Shown here one piece after another: positions 25,343 through 33,418 of a stretch of DNA of 64,000 nt. The stretch is taken from the NCBI RefSeq assembly GCF_007855645.1, contig NZ_CP042261.1, forward strand, positions 1,220,501 through 1,284,500. Reading direction: 5' to 3'. Under the pieces are notes generated by a model that did not search any database, had not been told where the DNA came from, and saw only the letters and a program-made list of their open reading frames with translations. This DNA is from Qingshengfaniella alkalisoli (GTDB lineage Bacteria; Pseudomonadota; Alphaproteobacteria; Rhodobacterales; Rhodobacteraceae). Position 1 is the first letter of the stretch. Each line of letters starts with the position of its first letter. The translations under genes and the position numbers were made by a program.

Positions 25343-26281
25343 CTATCTCGACGTGATTTCCGCAATGGAGCCCGCGCTCTCCTGGAGCACCGACTGGCTT
25401 TGTGTCCACGCGGCGGGCTCGATGTCAAACGTGCTCCTCAACCAGGCTAGCGTGAGCCGCCGCGTGGCCTCCAGCGCGTCGGGGTCCTCTGCTTCGGTTT
25501 CGCGCGCGTCCCACCCCGCGATACCGCCCAGCCCATGGCCGACGCCGATGATCGTCAGTAAGGCATCGGCCCCGGGTGCGTCATGAAAGGGGTCCGCATG
25601 CCACTCGGGGCCACGGGGCGTGAAATGCGGGTCGTCGTCGGCACCGCAAACCACAAGCGTCGGGACGCTGATACCGCTGAAGTCCACGTCGAAGAAGGGA
25701 AAGTGCTGCGCGTTTTCTGGTGTGAGGTCCGCGCCGCCACGGCCTGGAGCGGCAAGCAGGATACCGGCACGGATGCGCGGGTCGGAAAAGTCCTCGCCCT
25801 GCAAGCGCGCGCCGAGTAGAAGGCCGCAGGTGAAGCCGCCGAAGGAATGCCCGGCCACGGCGATACGGTCGTGGTCCAGGCGGCCGGAGACGGCGGGGGC
25901 CTGCCGCTCGACCTCGGCCAGCTGGTCGAGAATGACGCGCATTTCCGCCACCCTCTCGCGCCAGAAAAAGGGTCCGTTGGGCAGATCGGGGTCGAGCCCA
26001 CCGACCCGGGAGCTGGCTTGCGTCGGCTGGAGAACAGCCAGTCCCCGCTCCGCCCAGAACTGCGCAAGCGGGGCGTAGCCATCCTTGGAGGGGAGATAGT
26101 TCGAGGGACCGAAGCCGTGCGACAGGATCACGATGGGCAGATCGCCCCCAGCAGCCGGAGCGGTCAGGCGCAGCTCAAGCGGCTGGCGGCCCGGCATCGG
26201 CAGCCGGATCGGCGTATAGGCGACGGTGATCTCCGGATCTGGTGTCGGCAGGGCGCGGGAAAGGGTGATCAGTCTGTTCAT
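25343..26281 (-). CDS. Alpha/beta hydrolase (dienelactone hydrolase-like)
   Basis: A 312-residue cytoplasmic hydrolase. The nucleophile elbow is VAGHSFGGFTCGLLLG (GxSxG); the oxyanion HGFGPSNYLPSKDGYAPLAQ lies near residue 65; VGHGLGGIAGWD near the end carries the catalytic His; Asp in CGADDDPHFTP. It resembles the chlorophyllase/PAF-AH-like hydrolases (predicted dienelactone hydrolase). No signal peptide, unlike the related gene at 7277. Start at ATG 26281 with GGAAAC nine bases upstream. It follows the SDR gene by 41 bp on the same strand, so both are probably one operon controlled by the divergent AraC regulator. Confidence 0.82.
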   Translation of the reverse strand: MNRLITLSRALPTPDPEITVAYTPIRLPMPGRQPLELRLTAPAAGGDLPIVILSHGFGPSNYLPSKDGYAPLAQFWAERGLAVLQPTQASSRVGGLDPDLPNGPFFWRERVAEMRVILDQLAEVERQAPAVSGRLDHDRIAVAGHSFGGFTCGLLLGARLQGEDFSDPRIRAGILLAAPGRGGADLTPENAQHFPFFDVDFSGISVPTLVVCGADDDPHFTPRGPEWHADPFHDAPGADALLTIIGVGHGLGGIAGWDARETEAEDPDALEATRRLTLAWLRSTFDIEPAAWTQSQSVLQESAGSIAEITSR

Positions 26282-26322
26282 GGAGGTGTTTCCTTTCGAA
26301 AGGGATGGCCGCATCGGACGTG

Positions 26323-27081
26323 TCAGGCCGTGGCAAGGCCTTCTTCGCGAAACCAGGTTTCTGCGTCCGCGCCTGCGGGCAGCTTCATCGGCGCGGTCTC
26401 GTCCGTGACGGCCCGCCAGACAGCCTGCGCGACATCGCGCGCCTCTGTCTTCTCGGTCGCTGACCGAAGGCTCTGGAAATAGGCCTGCACGAAGGGGCCG
26501 TAGGCCTCGGGCACATCCATACCCATCCGTGCCACGGCGTTGCGTCCGAAGGATGTCGACGGCGCGCTACCGGGCAGCACCAGCCGGGCGCGGACGCCGA
26601 ATTCAGCCGCCTCAAGCGCGAAGCTTTCAGTGAAGGCATTCAGGGCGGCCTTGCTGGCGCTGTAGATCGACAGGGCGGGCAACGGGCGCAGCGTCACGCT
26701 GGAACTGACGTTGACGATGACGCCACTGCGCCGCGCGCGCATGGCTGGCATCACGGCGCGGGTCATGGCCATGGCACCCAGCACGTTCGTTTCGAACAGT
26801 TCGCGGGCCCTGGCGATGTCAGCACCTTCCAGCACGTTGAGCATGCCGACACCGGCGTTATTCACCAGCGCGTCGATCTGGCCCGCGTCGGCAATCGCAG
26901 CCGCAATGCTTTCGGGGTCGGTGACGTCCAGGGACAGCACCTGCAGGCGGCCTGACTCCGGCAGGCCTTCGACGGAAGGGCTGCGCATCGTGGCGATGAC
27001 GTCCCAGCCCTTATCGAGGAACTGCACGGCGATGGCCTGGCCGAAACCGGAGGAACAACCGGTGATGAGAACACGGGGCAT
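26323..27081 (-). CDS. Short-chain dehydrogenase/reductase
   Basis: A 252-residue classical SDR. NAD(P)-binding TGxxxGxG is VLITGCSSGFGQAIAVQFLD; the NNAG motif is ALVNNAGVGM; the active-site Ser is in VIVNVSSSVTLRPLP and the YxxxK pair in LSIYSASKAALNAFTESFAL. The subfamily resembles ketoreductases annotated as SDR family oxidoreductase next to AraC regulators. Substrate unknown. The start is 27081; it is divergent from the AraC gene at 27179 with about 98 bp between them, where a shared promoter region must lie. Confidence 0.9.
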   Translation of the reverse strand: MPRVLITGCSSGFGQAIAVQFLDKGWDVIATMRSPSVEGLPESGRLQVLSLDVTDPESIAAAIADAGQIDALVNNAGVGMLNVLEGADIARARELFETNVLGAMAMTRAVMPAMRARRSGVIVNVSSSVTLRPLPALSIYSASKAALNAFTESFALEAAEFGVRARLVLPGSAPSTSFGRNAVARMGMDVPEAYGPFVQAYFQSLRSATEKTEARDVAQAVWRAVTDETAPMKLPAGADAETWFREEGLATA

Positions 27082-27178
27082 TTCAGATCTCCTTGTCTTC
27101 TGTGATAAGGAGATAGACGGCAGTCTCCGGTCATTCTATATTCAGATGTCCACAATAATTCATCAATCGTCCAGACCC

Positions 27179-28090
27179 ATGCTCGACAACCCTGCAGATC
27201 CTCTTACCAGCGTCGTTACCTTGCTCAAGCCTGCGGTCTCCATCTCCAAGATGGTCGAAGCTGGTGGTCATTGGATGGTGGAGCGTCACGACATGGCCAG
27301 CCCCTTCTATTGCGCGATGGTCGAAGGGCAGTGCCGGCTGCACGTCACTGGGCGCGATCCTGTCACGCTGGCGGCCGGAGATTTCGTGCTGATCCCCCAC
27401 CTGCAGGGCTTTACCATGTCGAGCGAGGTGCCCCCGCCGCCGCATGTGCCACGTCTGCCGCTTGAAACCGGTCCCGGACGTTTCCGGCTTGGCCTGTCAG
27501 AGGCCCCGGTCGATGTTCGCGCTCTGGTCGGGCATTGCCGCTTTGACGCGCCGGCCAATGACCTGCTCGTGTCGCTGTTGCCCGAGATGATCCATGTCTT
27601 GGGGCAAAGCCGCCTGACGGCCTTGGTGCCGATAATCCACGAGGAAACCCGTGCCGACCGGCCGGGGCGCGGAATGATCCTGGAGCGGTTGCTTGAGGTT
27701 CTGCTGATCGAGGCCCTGCGCTCGGGTCCGGCGGCGACCCTGCCGCCAGGGCTGCTGCGCGGCCTGTCTGATCCGCAACTGGCCAGTGCATTACGACGTA
27801 TCCACGCCGAGGCGGGCGGCGCCCTTTCCGTTTCAGACATGGCGAAGGAGGCCGGTATGTCGCGCTCTGGATTCTTCGAGCGGTTCCGCAGGCAGGTTGG
27901 CTGCGCGCCAATGGAATACGCGACCGAGTGGCGCATGGCCGTGGCCAAGACCTTGCTACGGCAGGGCGGGCTGACCAATACCGAGATCGCTCTGAAGGTC
28001 GGGTACGGCTCCGCCAGCGCATTTGGACTGGCTTTCGTTCGGCACGAGGGCCAGTCGCCTGGTGCGTTTGCAAACAAGAACAGACGTTAG
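27179..28090 (+). CDS. AraC-family regulator with cupin N-terminal domain
   Basis: About 303 residues. N-terminal AraC-type ligand domain (residues 10-180; FYCAMVEGQCRLHVTGRDPV and LAAGDFVLIPHLQGFTMSSE), C-terminal double HTH (LSVSDMAKEAGMSRSGFFER, then NTEIALKVGYGSASAFGLAF). The pattern is that of the AraC N-terminal (cupin_6) family whose members control a neighbouring oxidoreductase gene, and here the divergent SDR is the likely target. Start uncertain between ATG 27146 and ATG 27179; 27179 is chosen because MLDNPADPLTSVVTLLKP is the usual beginning of the domain. Effector unknown. Confidence 0.87.
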   Translation: MLDNPADPLTSVVTLLKPAVSISKMVEAGGHWMVERHDMASPFYCAMVEGQCRLHVTGRDPVTLAAGDFVLIPHLQGFTMSSEVPPPPHVPRLPLETGPGRFRLGLSEAPVDVRALVGHCRFDAPANDLLVSLLPEMIHVLGQSRLTALVPIIHEETRADRPGRGMILERLLEVLLIEALRSGPAATLPPGLLRGLSDPQLASALRRIHAEAGGALSVSDMAKEAGMSRSGFFERFRRQVGCAPMEYATEWRMAVAKTLLRQGGLTNTEIALKVGYGSASAFGLAFVRHEGQSPGAFANKNRR

Positions 28091-28329
28091 AAGTGGATGC
28101 CGATGTGCGTCGACAGTCCTTAGGCAAAGTCGAATTTGGGCTCGGGGCGGCCTTGCGGTGGCGCAGCGCACCCCCTCAACAACGGTCAGGATCGACAGGC
28201 AAGGACGGGCCTGAGCCGTCGCTATACACAGATGAACAAATGGGCCTTGGGGGCACCCGTTGAAAAACCCCGCTTGCGTGCCCTTTATCAGACCATCATC
28301 CCAAATGACCCAACCGGGATTCGCAAGGC

Positions 28330-28580
28330 TCAGGTGTCTTGCCCAATATAACGGTCGAGAAGCGCATCCGCGATTTCCGAAACCGTCTCGCGCGCCGTGG
28401 CGTGGTCCACATTCACAACATCAAGGAAGGCGATCATCGCTTCGGTGCCAGTCGCCGTCGCAAGGGCATGGATCAGCTATTCTTGCTCCGGTGCTGGCAG
28501 TCCCAGATCATCAGAGGCAAGCCCCTGCTCATACATCAAGATGCGACGAGCCCCCCGCCGTGCGGGGCAATGGGTTCCAT
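28330..28580 (-). pseudogene. TetR-type regulator, C-terminal remnant with amber codon
   Basis: The frame reads RRILMYEQGLASDDLGLPAP, EQE, a TAG at 28477-28479, then LIHALATATGTEAMIAFLDV and TVSEIADALLDRYIGQD. The helical pattern and ending resemble the ligand domain of TetR/AcrR proteins. The TAG probably replaces a TGG. The DNA-binding N-terminus is absent. Family call is moderate because only the variable domain remains. Confidence 0.5.
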
Positions 28581-28642
28581 CCGGCTTCCAGGCCGTCGGA
28601 AATGTTCCCGCGCGTTTGTTGATCCTTAACGCGCCGGGTCAC

Positions 28643-28783
28643 ATGCATGAGGCCTTCTTCACTGGCGTCGGAAGGGCTTTGCCGGACGACCAAACCGACC
28701 TGCCTGCACCGCCCGAGCCCGACATCGCGGCAGTTGTCGCAAAAGCGCGGGAAACCGGAATGACAATTTTGCCGCCAAACTGA
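28643..28783 (+). pseudogene. Cupin protein, C-terminal remnant
   Basis: About 46 codons: MHEAFFTGVGRALPDDQTDL then PPEPDIAAVVAKARETGMTI and LPPN, the usual C-terminus of small quercetinase-like or general cupin-domain proteins (HEAFF, then GMTILPP). The metal-binding cupin motifs are absent, so the gene is truncated at its 5' side. It lies between remnants and the MarR gene. Confidence 0.55.
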
Positions 28784-28915
28784 AATTACCACCGTCCCGG
28801 TGTTCCGCCTCACAGAGGCCATCATTTTGGACTCGAAACTGCCATGCGGCATCGCAGCGCAGGGGGTCGGCTCGGAAGGCAATCGAGAACGGGACGAAGC
28901 TGTCGTCCGGATTCA

Positions 28916-29359
28916 TCAATCTACGTAGGACAGAAGAGACCGCAGCCGCTCTAATAGCCTTAGCGCGTGTTCGATCTCGTCTTCGCCAAGGCATTCGGCT
29001 ATATCGCCCAGCCAAATCTGCCGGACACGATTAGCCCTGGAGTAGACCGACCGGCCTTTTTCCGTCACCTCTACGCGCTGCGCACGCTTGTCTTGGGGGT
29101 TTTCCGTCATTTCGAGCAATCCCCCGTCAACAAGCACATTCGTCAGGCGTTGCACGGCTTGGCGTGATGCGCCTGTTTCTCTCGCAAGTTGTGAGACGGT
29201 ACGGGGTTCTGATGTCCGGATGGCTGCACCAAGAATCTGCCAGCGAGCGCTGCTGAGACCGAACGGTGCCACCTTGTCGTCACCTGCCGCGATCAGGCAG
29301 CCGTTCAAGCGAAACACTTCGAGAACGAGGCCCCCAAGCTTATCAGCGCTTGCATTCAT
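28916..29359 (-). CDS. MarR-family transcriptional regulator
   Basis: A 147-residue winged-helix regulator. Dimerization helices at both ends (KLGGLVLEVFRLNGCLIAAG and EDEIEHALRLLERLRSLLSY), recognition helix in VSQLARETGASRQAVQRLTN and wing with NPQDKRAQRVEVTEKG, where the DxRxxxVxLT-type pattern of MarR is kept. Divergent from a monooxygenase-like gene at 29430 with a 70-bp gap that contains a 20-bp palindrome. It most likely represses both itself and that gene and is relieved by a small phenolic or quinone ligand, as usual for the family; the ligand is not known. Confidence 0.9.
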   Translation of the reverse strand: MNASADKLGGLVLEVFRLNGCLIAAGDDKVAPFGLSSARWQILGAAIRTSEPRTVSQLARETGASRQAVQRLTNVLVDGGLLEMTENPQDKRAQRVEVTEKGRSVYSRANRVRQIWLGDIAECLGEDEIEHALRLLERLRSLLSYVD

Positions 29360-29379
29360 ACTTGATACTCCCCCTCAAC

Positions 29380-29399
29380 TTTGACAGCATGTTGTCAAA
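29380..29399. promoter_or_regulatory. MarR operator palindrome
   Basis: TTTGACAGCATGTTGTCAAA is a 20-bp palindrome with one mismatched pair, 20 bp before the marR start and 30 bp before the divergent start at 29430. It sits where both promoters must be, which fits a MarR binding site. Confidence 0.65.
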
Positions 29400-29429
29400 C
29401 ATGAAGCCACAATAGACCAGGAGAGTATC

Positions 29430-29759
29430 ATGTCGGAAGAGCCATTCTTCAGAATCGACAAGTTCAGCGTTCCAGCCGCATCCAGACCTCGCTTCATAGA
29501 GCGCCTTAGGCGGACGCATGATGCCTTGGATGAAGCGACGGGCTGTGAGCAGAATATGATACTTGAACAGATCGAAGGCACGGGGCGCTTCAATATCGTC
29601 ACCTTTGTCAGATGGCGAAATCGCGCTTGCCATGATGAAGCAAGAGCCGCTGCGAAAGAGCGATACGACCGGACCGGTTTCAATCCGCAGGTCTTCATGA
29701 ACGAGCTTGGTGTCGTATCCGACCTTGGAAACTATGCTTGCCTTAAGGAAGGCGGCTAA
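29430..29759 (+). CDS. Antibiotic biosynthesis monooxygenase (ABM) domain protein
   Basis: A 109-residue dimeric ferredoxin-like fold protein of the ABM family. IDKFSVPAASRPRFIERLRR is the first strand and helix (with KF(S/x)VP), EQIEGTGRFNIVTFVRWRNR the central strands. Such small proteins include cofactor-free quinol monooxygenases such as YgiN and many uncharacterized members. With the divergent MarR regulator it resembles a quinone or phenol detoxification unit, but no catalytic residue set proves activity. ATG 29430 follows the palindrome by 30 bp. It is a single gene followed by non-coding DNA. Confidence 0.78.
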   Translation: MSEEPFFRIDKFSVPAASRPRFIERLRRTHDALDEATGCEQNMILEQIEGTGRFNIVTFVRWRNRACHDEARAAAKERYDRTGFNPQVFMNELGVVSDLGNYACLKEGG

Positions 29760-30430
29760 GGGCTTGTTCCGTTCTCTAATCTGTCAATGCGCTTTTCCAA
29801 TTGCTGTCGATGTCTGAGGTTGCCTTCGTTCTCCTCGAGCTCCGGGGCTCAGGATGGGGTTGGCTGGAGGTAGGTCGGCAAGGTTGAAACCGCAATCTGG
29901 CCGAAGCCGCTGCTACAGAATACACGCCGTGTCCTACGCCCTCCCTCGGGCATCGTTCCCGCTGGGAACTGGTGTTTGGAATTCTCGCTTTGAACTTTGC
30001 AATCTCAGGCCGCTTTGAAGATGGTTTGGTCTCGCATGATGGCATGAAAAATGATTGCGAGACGTCTGGCCAAAGCCACGCGCACCTTAGCGAGACCCTT
30101 CTGCGCTTTCTTGCGGAGGTCATGTCGCGGCATTGGCAACCATAGAACGGTGTCGCGCGTCACCCGCACTGTCTGTAAACGTCGTGGATTGGGGTCGAAG
30201 CGGACTCTTTGGCCCTTCGCTGCGACCTGATCCTTTTCTATCGTCTCCGCGGTTTCGGGTGCTGCCGAAGTTTCACTCGACGCCCTTTGCGATCTCCTGG
30301 AGATCGCTCGAAGCACGGGCACAGTACCCCCCTCATCGCCGAGGCAACGGCGCGGTCGGAAAGCCCGCAGAGCCGCCGTCTTGAAAGGGATTGGACCTGC
30401 CCCAAGCGGTGTCACCCGGGCAGGCCGATT
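29760..30430. other. Non-coding stretch with a transposase remnant
   Basis: About 670 bp without an intact gene. At 30005-30120 on the minus strand the frame HDLRKKAQKGLAKVRVALAR then RLAIIFHAIMRDQTIF resembles the extreme C-terminus of an IS110-type transposase (compare KAAVATARKIAVILHAIWRD at 34867). Nothing recognizable remains in the rest. Confidence 0.45.
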
Positions 30431-31312
30431 TCAGTTCCGGATCACCGATATCACGGCGCTGCCGATCTCCTGAAGCGCGGCATTGCGTGTTGCGAAATCC
30501 GCATCTGTATCGGAGATGAAGATGGTGGCGATCCAGGGCGATCCCCCGTCAGGGGTAATCACCGCAATGATGTTGCGCGTATGGTTGCCACTGCCGGACT
30601 TGTCGAGGATCAGCCAGTCATCCGGCGCATCCGCGCGCAGCAAGTTGCCGGTCACGCCACCAAGGCTCATCCACTCCGCCAGTTGGTCACGGGAGCTGGG
30701 GGACAGCACGTCCCCCAGCAGCAGTCGACGCAGTGTTGAGGTCATGGCTGCCGGGGTCGTCGTGTCGCGCGGGTCCCCGGGCACTAAGGTGTTCAGCTCG
30801 GGCTCGCGCCGGTCGAGTCGGCTCACCTCATCCCCGGTTGTTCGGAAAAACTCCGTCACCGCCTGCGGACCGCCGAGGTAATCGATCAGCATGTTCGTCG
30901 CCGTGTTATCGCTCATGTCGAGCGCGGCGAGGCAGAGGTCCGCGAGGGTCATCTCGGTGCCAACCTGTTCCGCGGTGACAGGCGCATAGGACAGAATGTC
31001 CTCCTGCGTCACGCGCAGGGTGTCAGACAGCGATAGCCTGCCCGCATCACGACGCGCCAGAACGGTGCCGCAGAGCGGGGTCTTCACCGTGCTGTTCATC
31101 AGGAAACGTTCGTCCTCGCGGTGAAGCCACGACAGCTCCGAGCCAGTATCGACAAGCGACAGACCGATGCGCGCGCCAAGCCGCTCTTCGACCTGCGCGA
31201 CGGTGTCCGCGAGCGTATCGATGGGCCTCTGGGCAAACGACACTGAGGCCAGGGACAGGCTGAGAAAGACCCCTGCCGCGACGCGCGGCAGGACGGAAGC
31301 GGTAAACCGCAT
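30431..31312 (-). CDS. bla: Class A beta-lactamase
   Basis: A 293-residue exported serine beta-lactamase that would hydrolyse penicillin-type rings in the periplasm. Signal peptide: LPRVAAGVFLSLSLASVSFA. All class A motifs are present: SxxK in FLMNSTVKTPLCG, SDN in LDMSDNTATNMLID, Glu166 in RREPELNTLVPGDPRDTTTP, and KSG in WLILDKSGSGNHTRN. A KSG in place of KTG and the DTTTPAAM/TGNLLR blocks recall the carbenicillinase (PSE/CARB) branch. Start at ATG 31312 with AGGAT six bases upstream. Divergent from an AmpR-like LysR gene, so it is probably inducible. Spectrum cannot be predicted from sequence alone. Confidence 0.93.
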   Translation of the reverse strand: MRFTASVLPRVAAGVFLSLSLASVSFAQRPIDTLADTVAQVEERLGARIGLSLVDTGSELSWLHREDERFLMNSTVKTPLCGTVLARRDAGRLSLSDTLRVTQEDILSYAPVTAEQVGTEMTLADLCLAALDMSDNTATNMLIDYLGGPQAVTEFFRTTGDEVSRLDRREPELNTLVPGDPRDTTTPAAMTSTLRRLLLGDVLSPSSRDQLAEWMSLGGVTGNLLRADAPDDWLILDKSGSGNHTRNIIAVITPDGGSPWIATIFISDTDADFATRNAALQEIGSAVISVIRN

Positions 31313-31422
31313 GAGGGTATCCTTTTTTAAGGTAGAGGCGCCCAAGGCACCCAGTGGAAGGCATCAGGTGAAGTCATGGGGGCACTATATTTCTCCTTGC
31401 ACACAGGCCTCAAACGACAAAT

Positions 31423-31440
31423 CTTATACCCTCCCATAAG
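31423..31440. promoter_or_regulatory. Inverted repeat in the bla-ampR-like divergent region
   Basis: CTTATACCCTCCCATAAG has a 5-bp inverted repeat (CTTAT/ATAAG, 8-bp spacer), just upstream of the ribosome site of the LysR-type gene. It has the general T-N11-A form of a LysR-type site and could serve autoregulation. Confidence 0.35.
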
Positions 31441-31453
31441 CTGAGGTATTGCC

Positions 31454-32323
31454 ATGGACCGCCCCGACCTGCCACTCAATGCCCTACGGGTCTTTGAAGT
31501 TGCCATGCGGCAAGGCAGCTTCACAAAGGCCGCGATCGAGCTGCGCGTCACCCAGGCGGCGGTGAGCCACCAAGTCGCGCGGCTCGAGGACCTGCTCGGG
31601 GCCACCCTGTTTCTGCGTACCTCACAGGGTCTCGTGCCGACCGACGAGGGGCGCCTGCTTTTCCCGGTCCTCGAGCACGGGTTCGACGCGATGGCGCGGG
31701 TGCTGGGAAGGCTCGATGGTCGCCGGGATATCGAAGTGCTGAAGGTCGGGGTGAACACGACCTTCGCGCTTGGCTGGCTGATGCCGCGGCTCGAGCTGTT
31801 CCGTCAGGCGCATCCAGAGATCGACCTGCGCATCTCGACCAACAATAACCGCGTGGAGATCCTGCGCGAAGGACTCGACATGGCGATCCGCTTCGGCACC
31901 GGCGGCTGGACAGGGCATGAAGCGATCCCGCTGATGGACGCCCCGCTGGCCCCGCTCTGCGCCCCCGCACTGGCCGCGCGGCTGCTGCACCCCGCCGATC
32001 TGGCGCAGGTGACACTGCTGCGCAGTTATCGCAGCGCCGAATGGGGAGGATGGTTCGAGGCGGCGGGCACGGCCTGCCCACCGGTGACCGGCCCGGTTTT
32101 TGACAGTTCGGTGGCGCTTGCCGAGCTCGCAGCTTCGGGCGCTGGCGCGGCGCTGTTGCCAGTGGCGATGTTCGAAAGCTACATCGCGCAGGGCCGCCTT
32201 GCGCAGCCCTTCGGAGTTACCGTGCCGGCGGGGTGGTATTACCTCGCCTGGCCGTCGGATCGACAGGTGACCTCCGCGATGCGCGTGTTCTCAAGCTGGT
32301 TGTCAGGAACGAGCGCAGAATGA
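31454..32323 (+). CDS. LysR-type regulator, AmpR-like
   Basis: A 289-residue LysR regulator with the winged HTH at the N-terminus (LNALRVFEVAMRQGSFTKAA, then ELRVTQAAVSHQVARLEDLL) and substrate-binding domain behind it (GVNTTFALGWLMPRLELFRQ, IRFGTGGWTGHEAIPLMDAP). PLNALR(A/V)FE and the TFA.GWL.PRL blocks are those of the AmpR/GcvA group. The divergent class A beta-lactamase makes AmpR-type control by cell-wall muropeptides likely; AmpR with a class A enzyme is known in several proteobacteria. GAGG lies nine bases before the ATG. Confidence 0.88.
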   Translation: MDRPDLPLNALRVFEVAMRQGSFTKAAIELRVTQAAVSHQVARLEDLLGATLFLRTSQGLVPTDEGRLLFPVLEHGFDAMARVLGRLDGRRDIEVLKVGVNTTFALGWLMPRLELFRQAHPEIDLRISTNNNRVEILREGLDMAIRFGTGGWTGHEAIPLMDAPLAPLCAPALAARLLHPADLAQVTLLRSYRSAEWGGWFEAAGTACPPVTGPVFDSSVALAELAASGAGAALLPVAMFESYIAQGRLAQPFGVTVPAGWYYLAWPSDRQVTSAMRVFSSWLSGTSAE

Positions 32324-32437
32324 GGCCCACGCGAGGGTTAGCTCTCGGTCAATTTGGGCTCGAAGCTGACTTGCGGCGGTGCGCCAGCCGAAAATTCGGC
32401 AGACATCAACACCGGGGCTTCCCGGCCCATGCCCGAG

Positions 32438-33349
32438 TCATTCTTGCCGAGGCTCAGCCAGTTCGTCGTGAAGCCATGAGAGCAGGGCATCGGTCTCTGT
32501 GTGGTTCCCGTTCCGAGCGCCGCGAAAGACCGAGACCTCGGTGGGGCGAAATACGGCCTCGTCGCAGACCCTCTCGAGCTTGCCGTCGGCGATAAGCCCG
32601 CTCACCGTGTTTCGCCACCCAAGGGCGATCCCTTGTCCGGCAGCCGCGGCTTGCAGGACCAGCGGAAAGCTATCGAAGTAGGTCATCTTGGCAGCTCTCA
32701 GGCTGGCATGTCCGACGGCCGCGAACCAGTCCGACCAATCCATCCAGTCCTGAGGCAAGACCTGGTGCGATAGCAGAGGCTGGCGCGCCAGCTCCCGGAT
32801 CGATAGCGGCAGGGTTTCCGGCGGTACCAACCCGGGCGCGGCGACAGGAAAGATCTCATCCGATGCCGTGAAGGCCAGTCGCGCCGACCCGGAGGGCCGC
32901 CCGGTCGTCTGGATGGCCACGTCGAAGGGTTCAAGCGCCGCGGTCAGTGGGGCGAGCGCGCTGATGACCCGGACCTCCAGTCCGGGGTGAAGCTCGTGAA
33001 AGCGCGCCAGGCGCGGCATTAGCCAGTAGAAGGCTTCGCAGAGCTGGCAATGCAGGACCAGTCCGCCTGCGGCCCGTCCGCCGCGCAGCCGCGTCGTCTC
33101 GGCCGAGATATCGGCAAGCGCCGTACCGACAACGCGTCCGAAAGCGCGTCCGGCCTCGGTCAGGAAGACGGCCCTGTTCCGCCGCTCGAAGAGCCGCATG
33201 CCGAGATCCGCTTCCAGGGCAGCGATCTGCTTGGTCACGGCGGTTTGTGTCAGCCCCAGTTCCTCGGCGGCGGCCGTGAAGCTCTCATGCCGCGCAGCCG
33301 CTTCGAAGGCCGGGAGGCGGGACAAAGGCGGCAGTGGGCGGCGATCCAT
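32438..33349 (-). CDS. LysR-type regulator (GcvA-like)
   Basis: A 303-residue regulator with PLPPLSRLPAFEAAARHESF and AAEELGLTQTAVTKQIAALE at the N-terminus, the HTH of the GcvA/AmpR-like LysR branch. The ligand domain reads LMPRLARFHELHPGLEVRVI and LSHQVLPQDWMDWSDWFAAV. It is divergent from the DMT exporter gene at 33419, with only 69 bp between the two starts, and so most likely controls export of a metabolite by that transporter. It converges towards the end of the AmpR-like gene. Effector unknown. Confidence 0.88.
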   Translation of the reverse strand: MDRRPLPPLSRLPAFEAAARHESFTAAAEELGLTQTAVTKQIAALEADLGMRLFERRNRAVFLTEAGRAFGRVVGTALADISAETTRLRGGRAAGGLVLHCQLCEAFYWLMPRLARFHELHPGLEVRVISALAPLTAALEPFDVAIQTTGRPSGSARLAFTASDEIFPVAAPGLVPPETLPLSIRELARQPLLSHQVLPQDWMDWSDWFAAVGHASLRAAKMTYFDSFPLVLQAAAAGQGIALGWRNTVSGLIADGKLERVCDEAVFRPTEVSVFRGARNGNHTETDALLSWLHDELAEPRQE

Positions 33350-33378
33350 TCCATGTTCTCATGTTTTTCTGATTGTAT

Positions 33379-33391
33379 CTCATTTTATGAG
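33379..33391. promoter_or_regulatory. Inverted repeat between LysR and DMT genes
   Basis: CTCATTTTATGAG (5-bp arms, TTT spacer) lies in the middle of the 69-bp divergent gap and fits the compact palindromes bound by LysR-type proteins. Confidence 0.4.
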
Positions 33392-33418
33392 GGATACTCC
33401 GGATGATATCCACCCCGA

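Noticed and set aside
26711-27178. Long N-terminal extension of the AraC regulator
   Set aside because: Antisense to the SDR gene; the AraC domain starts at about 27179.
31548-32081. Minus-strand frame of 177 codons
   Set aside because: Antisense to the AmpR-like gene, Arg/Pro/Ala-rich as expected of GC-rich shadows.
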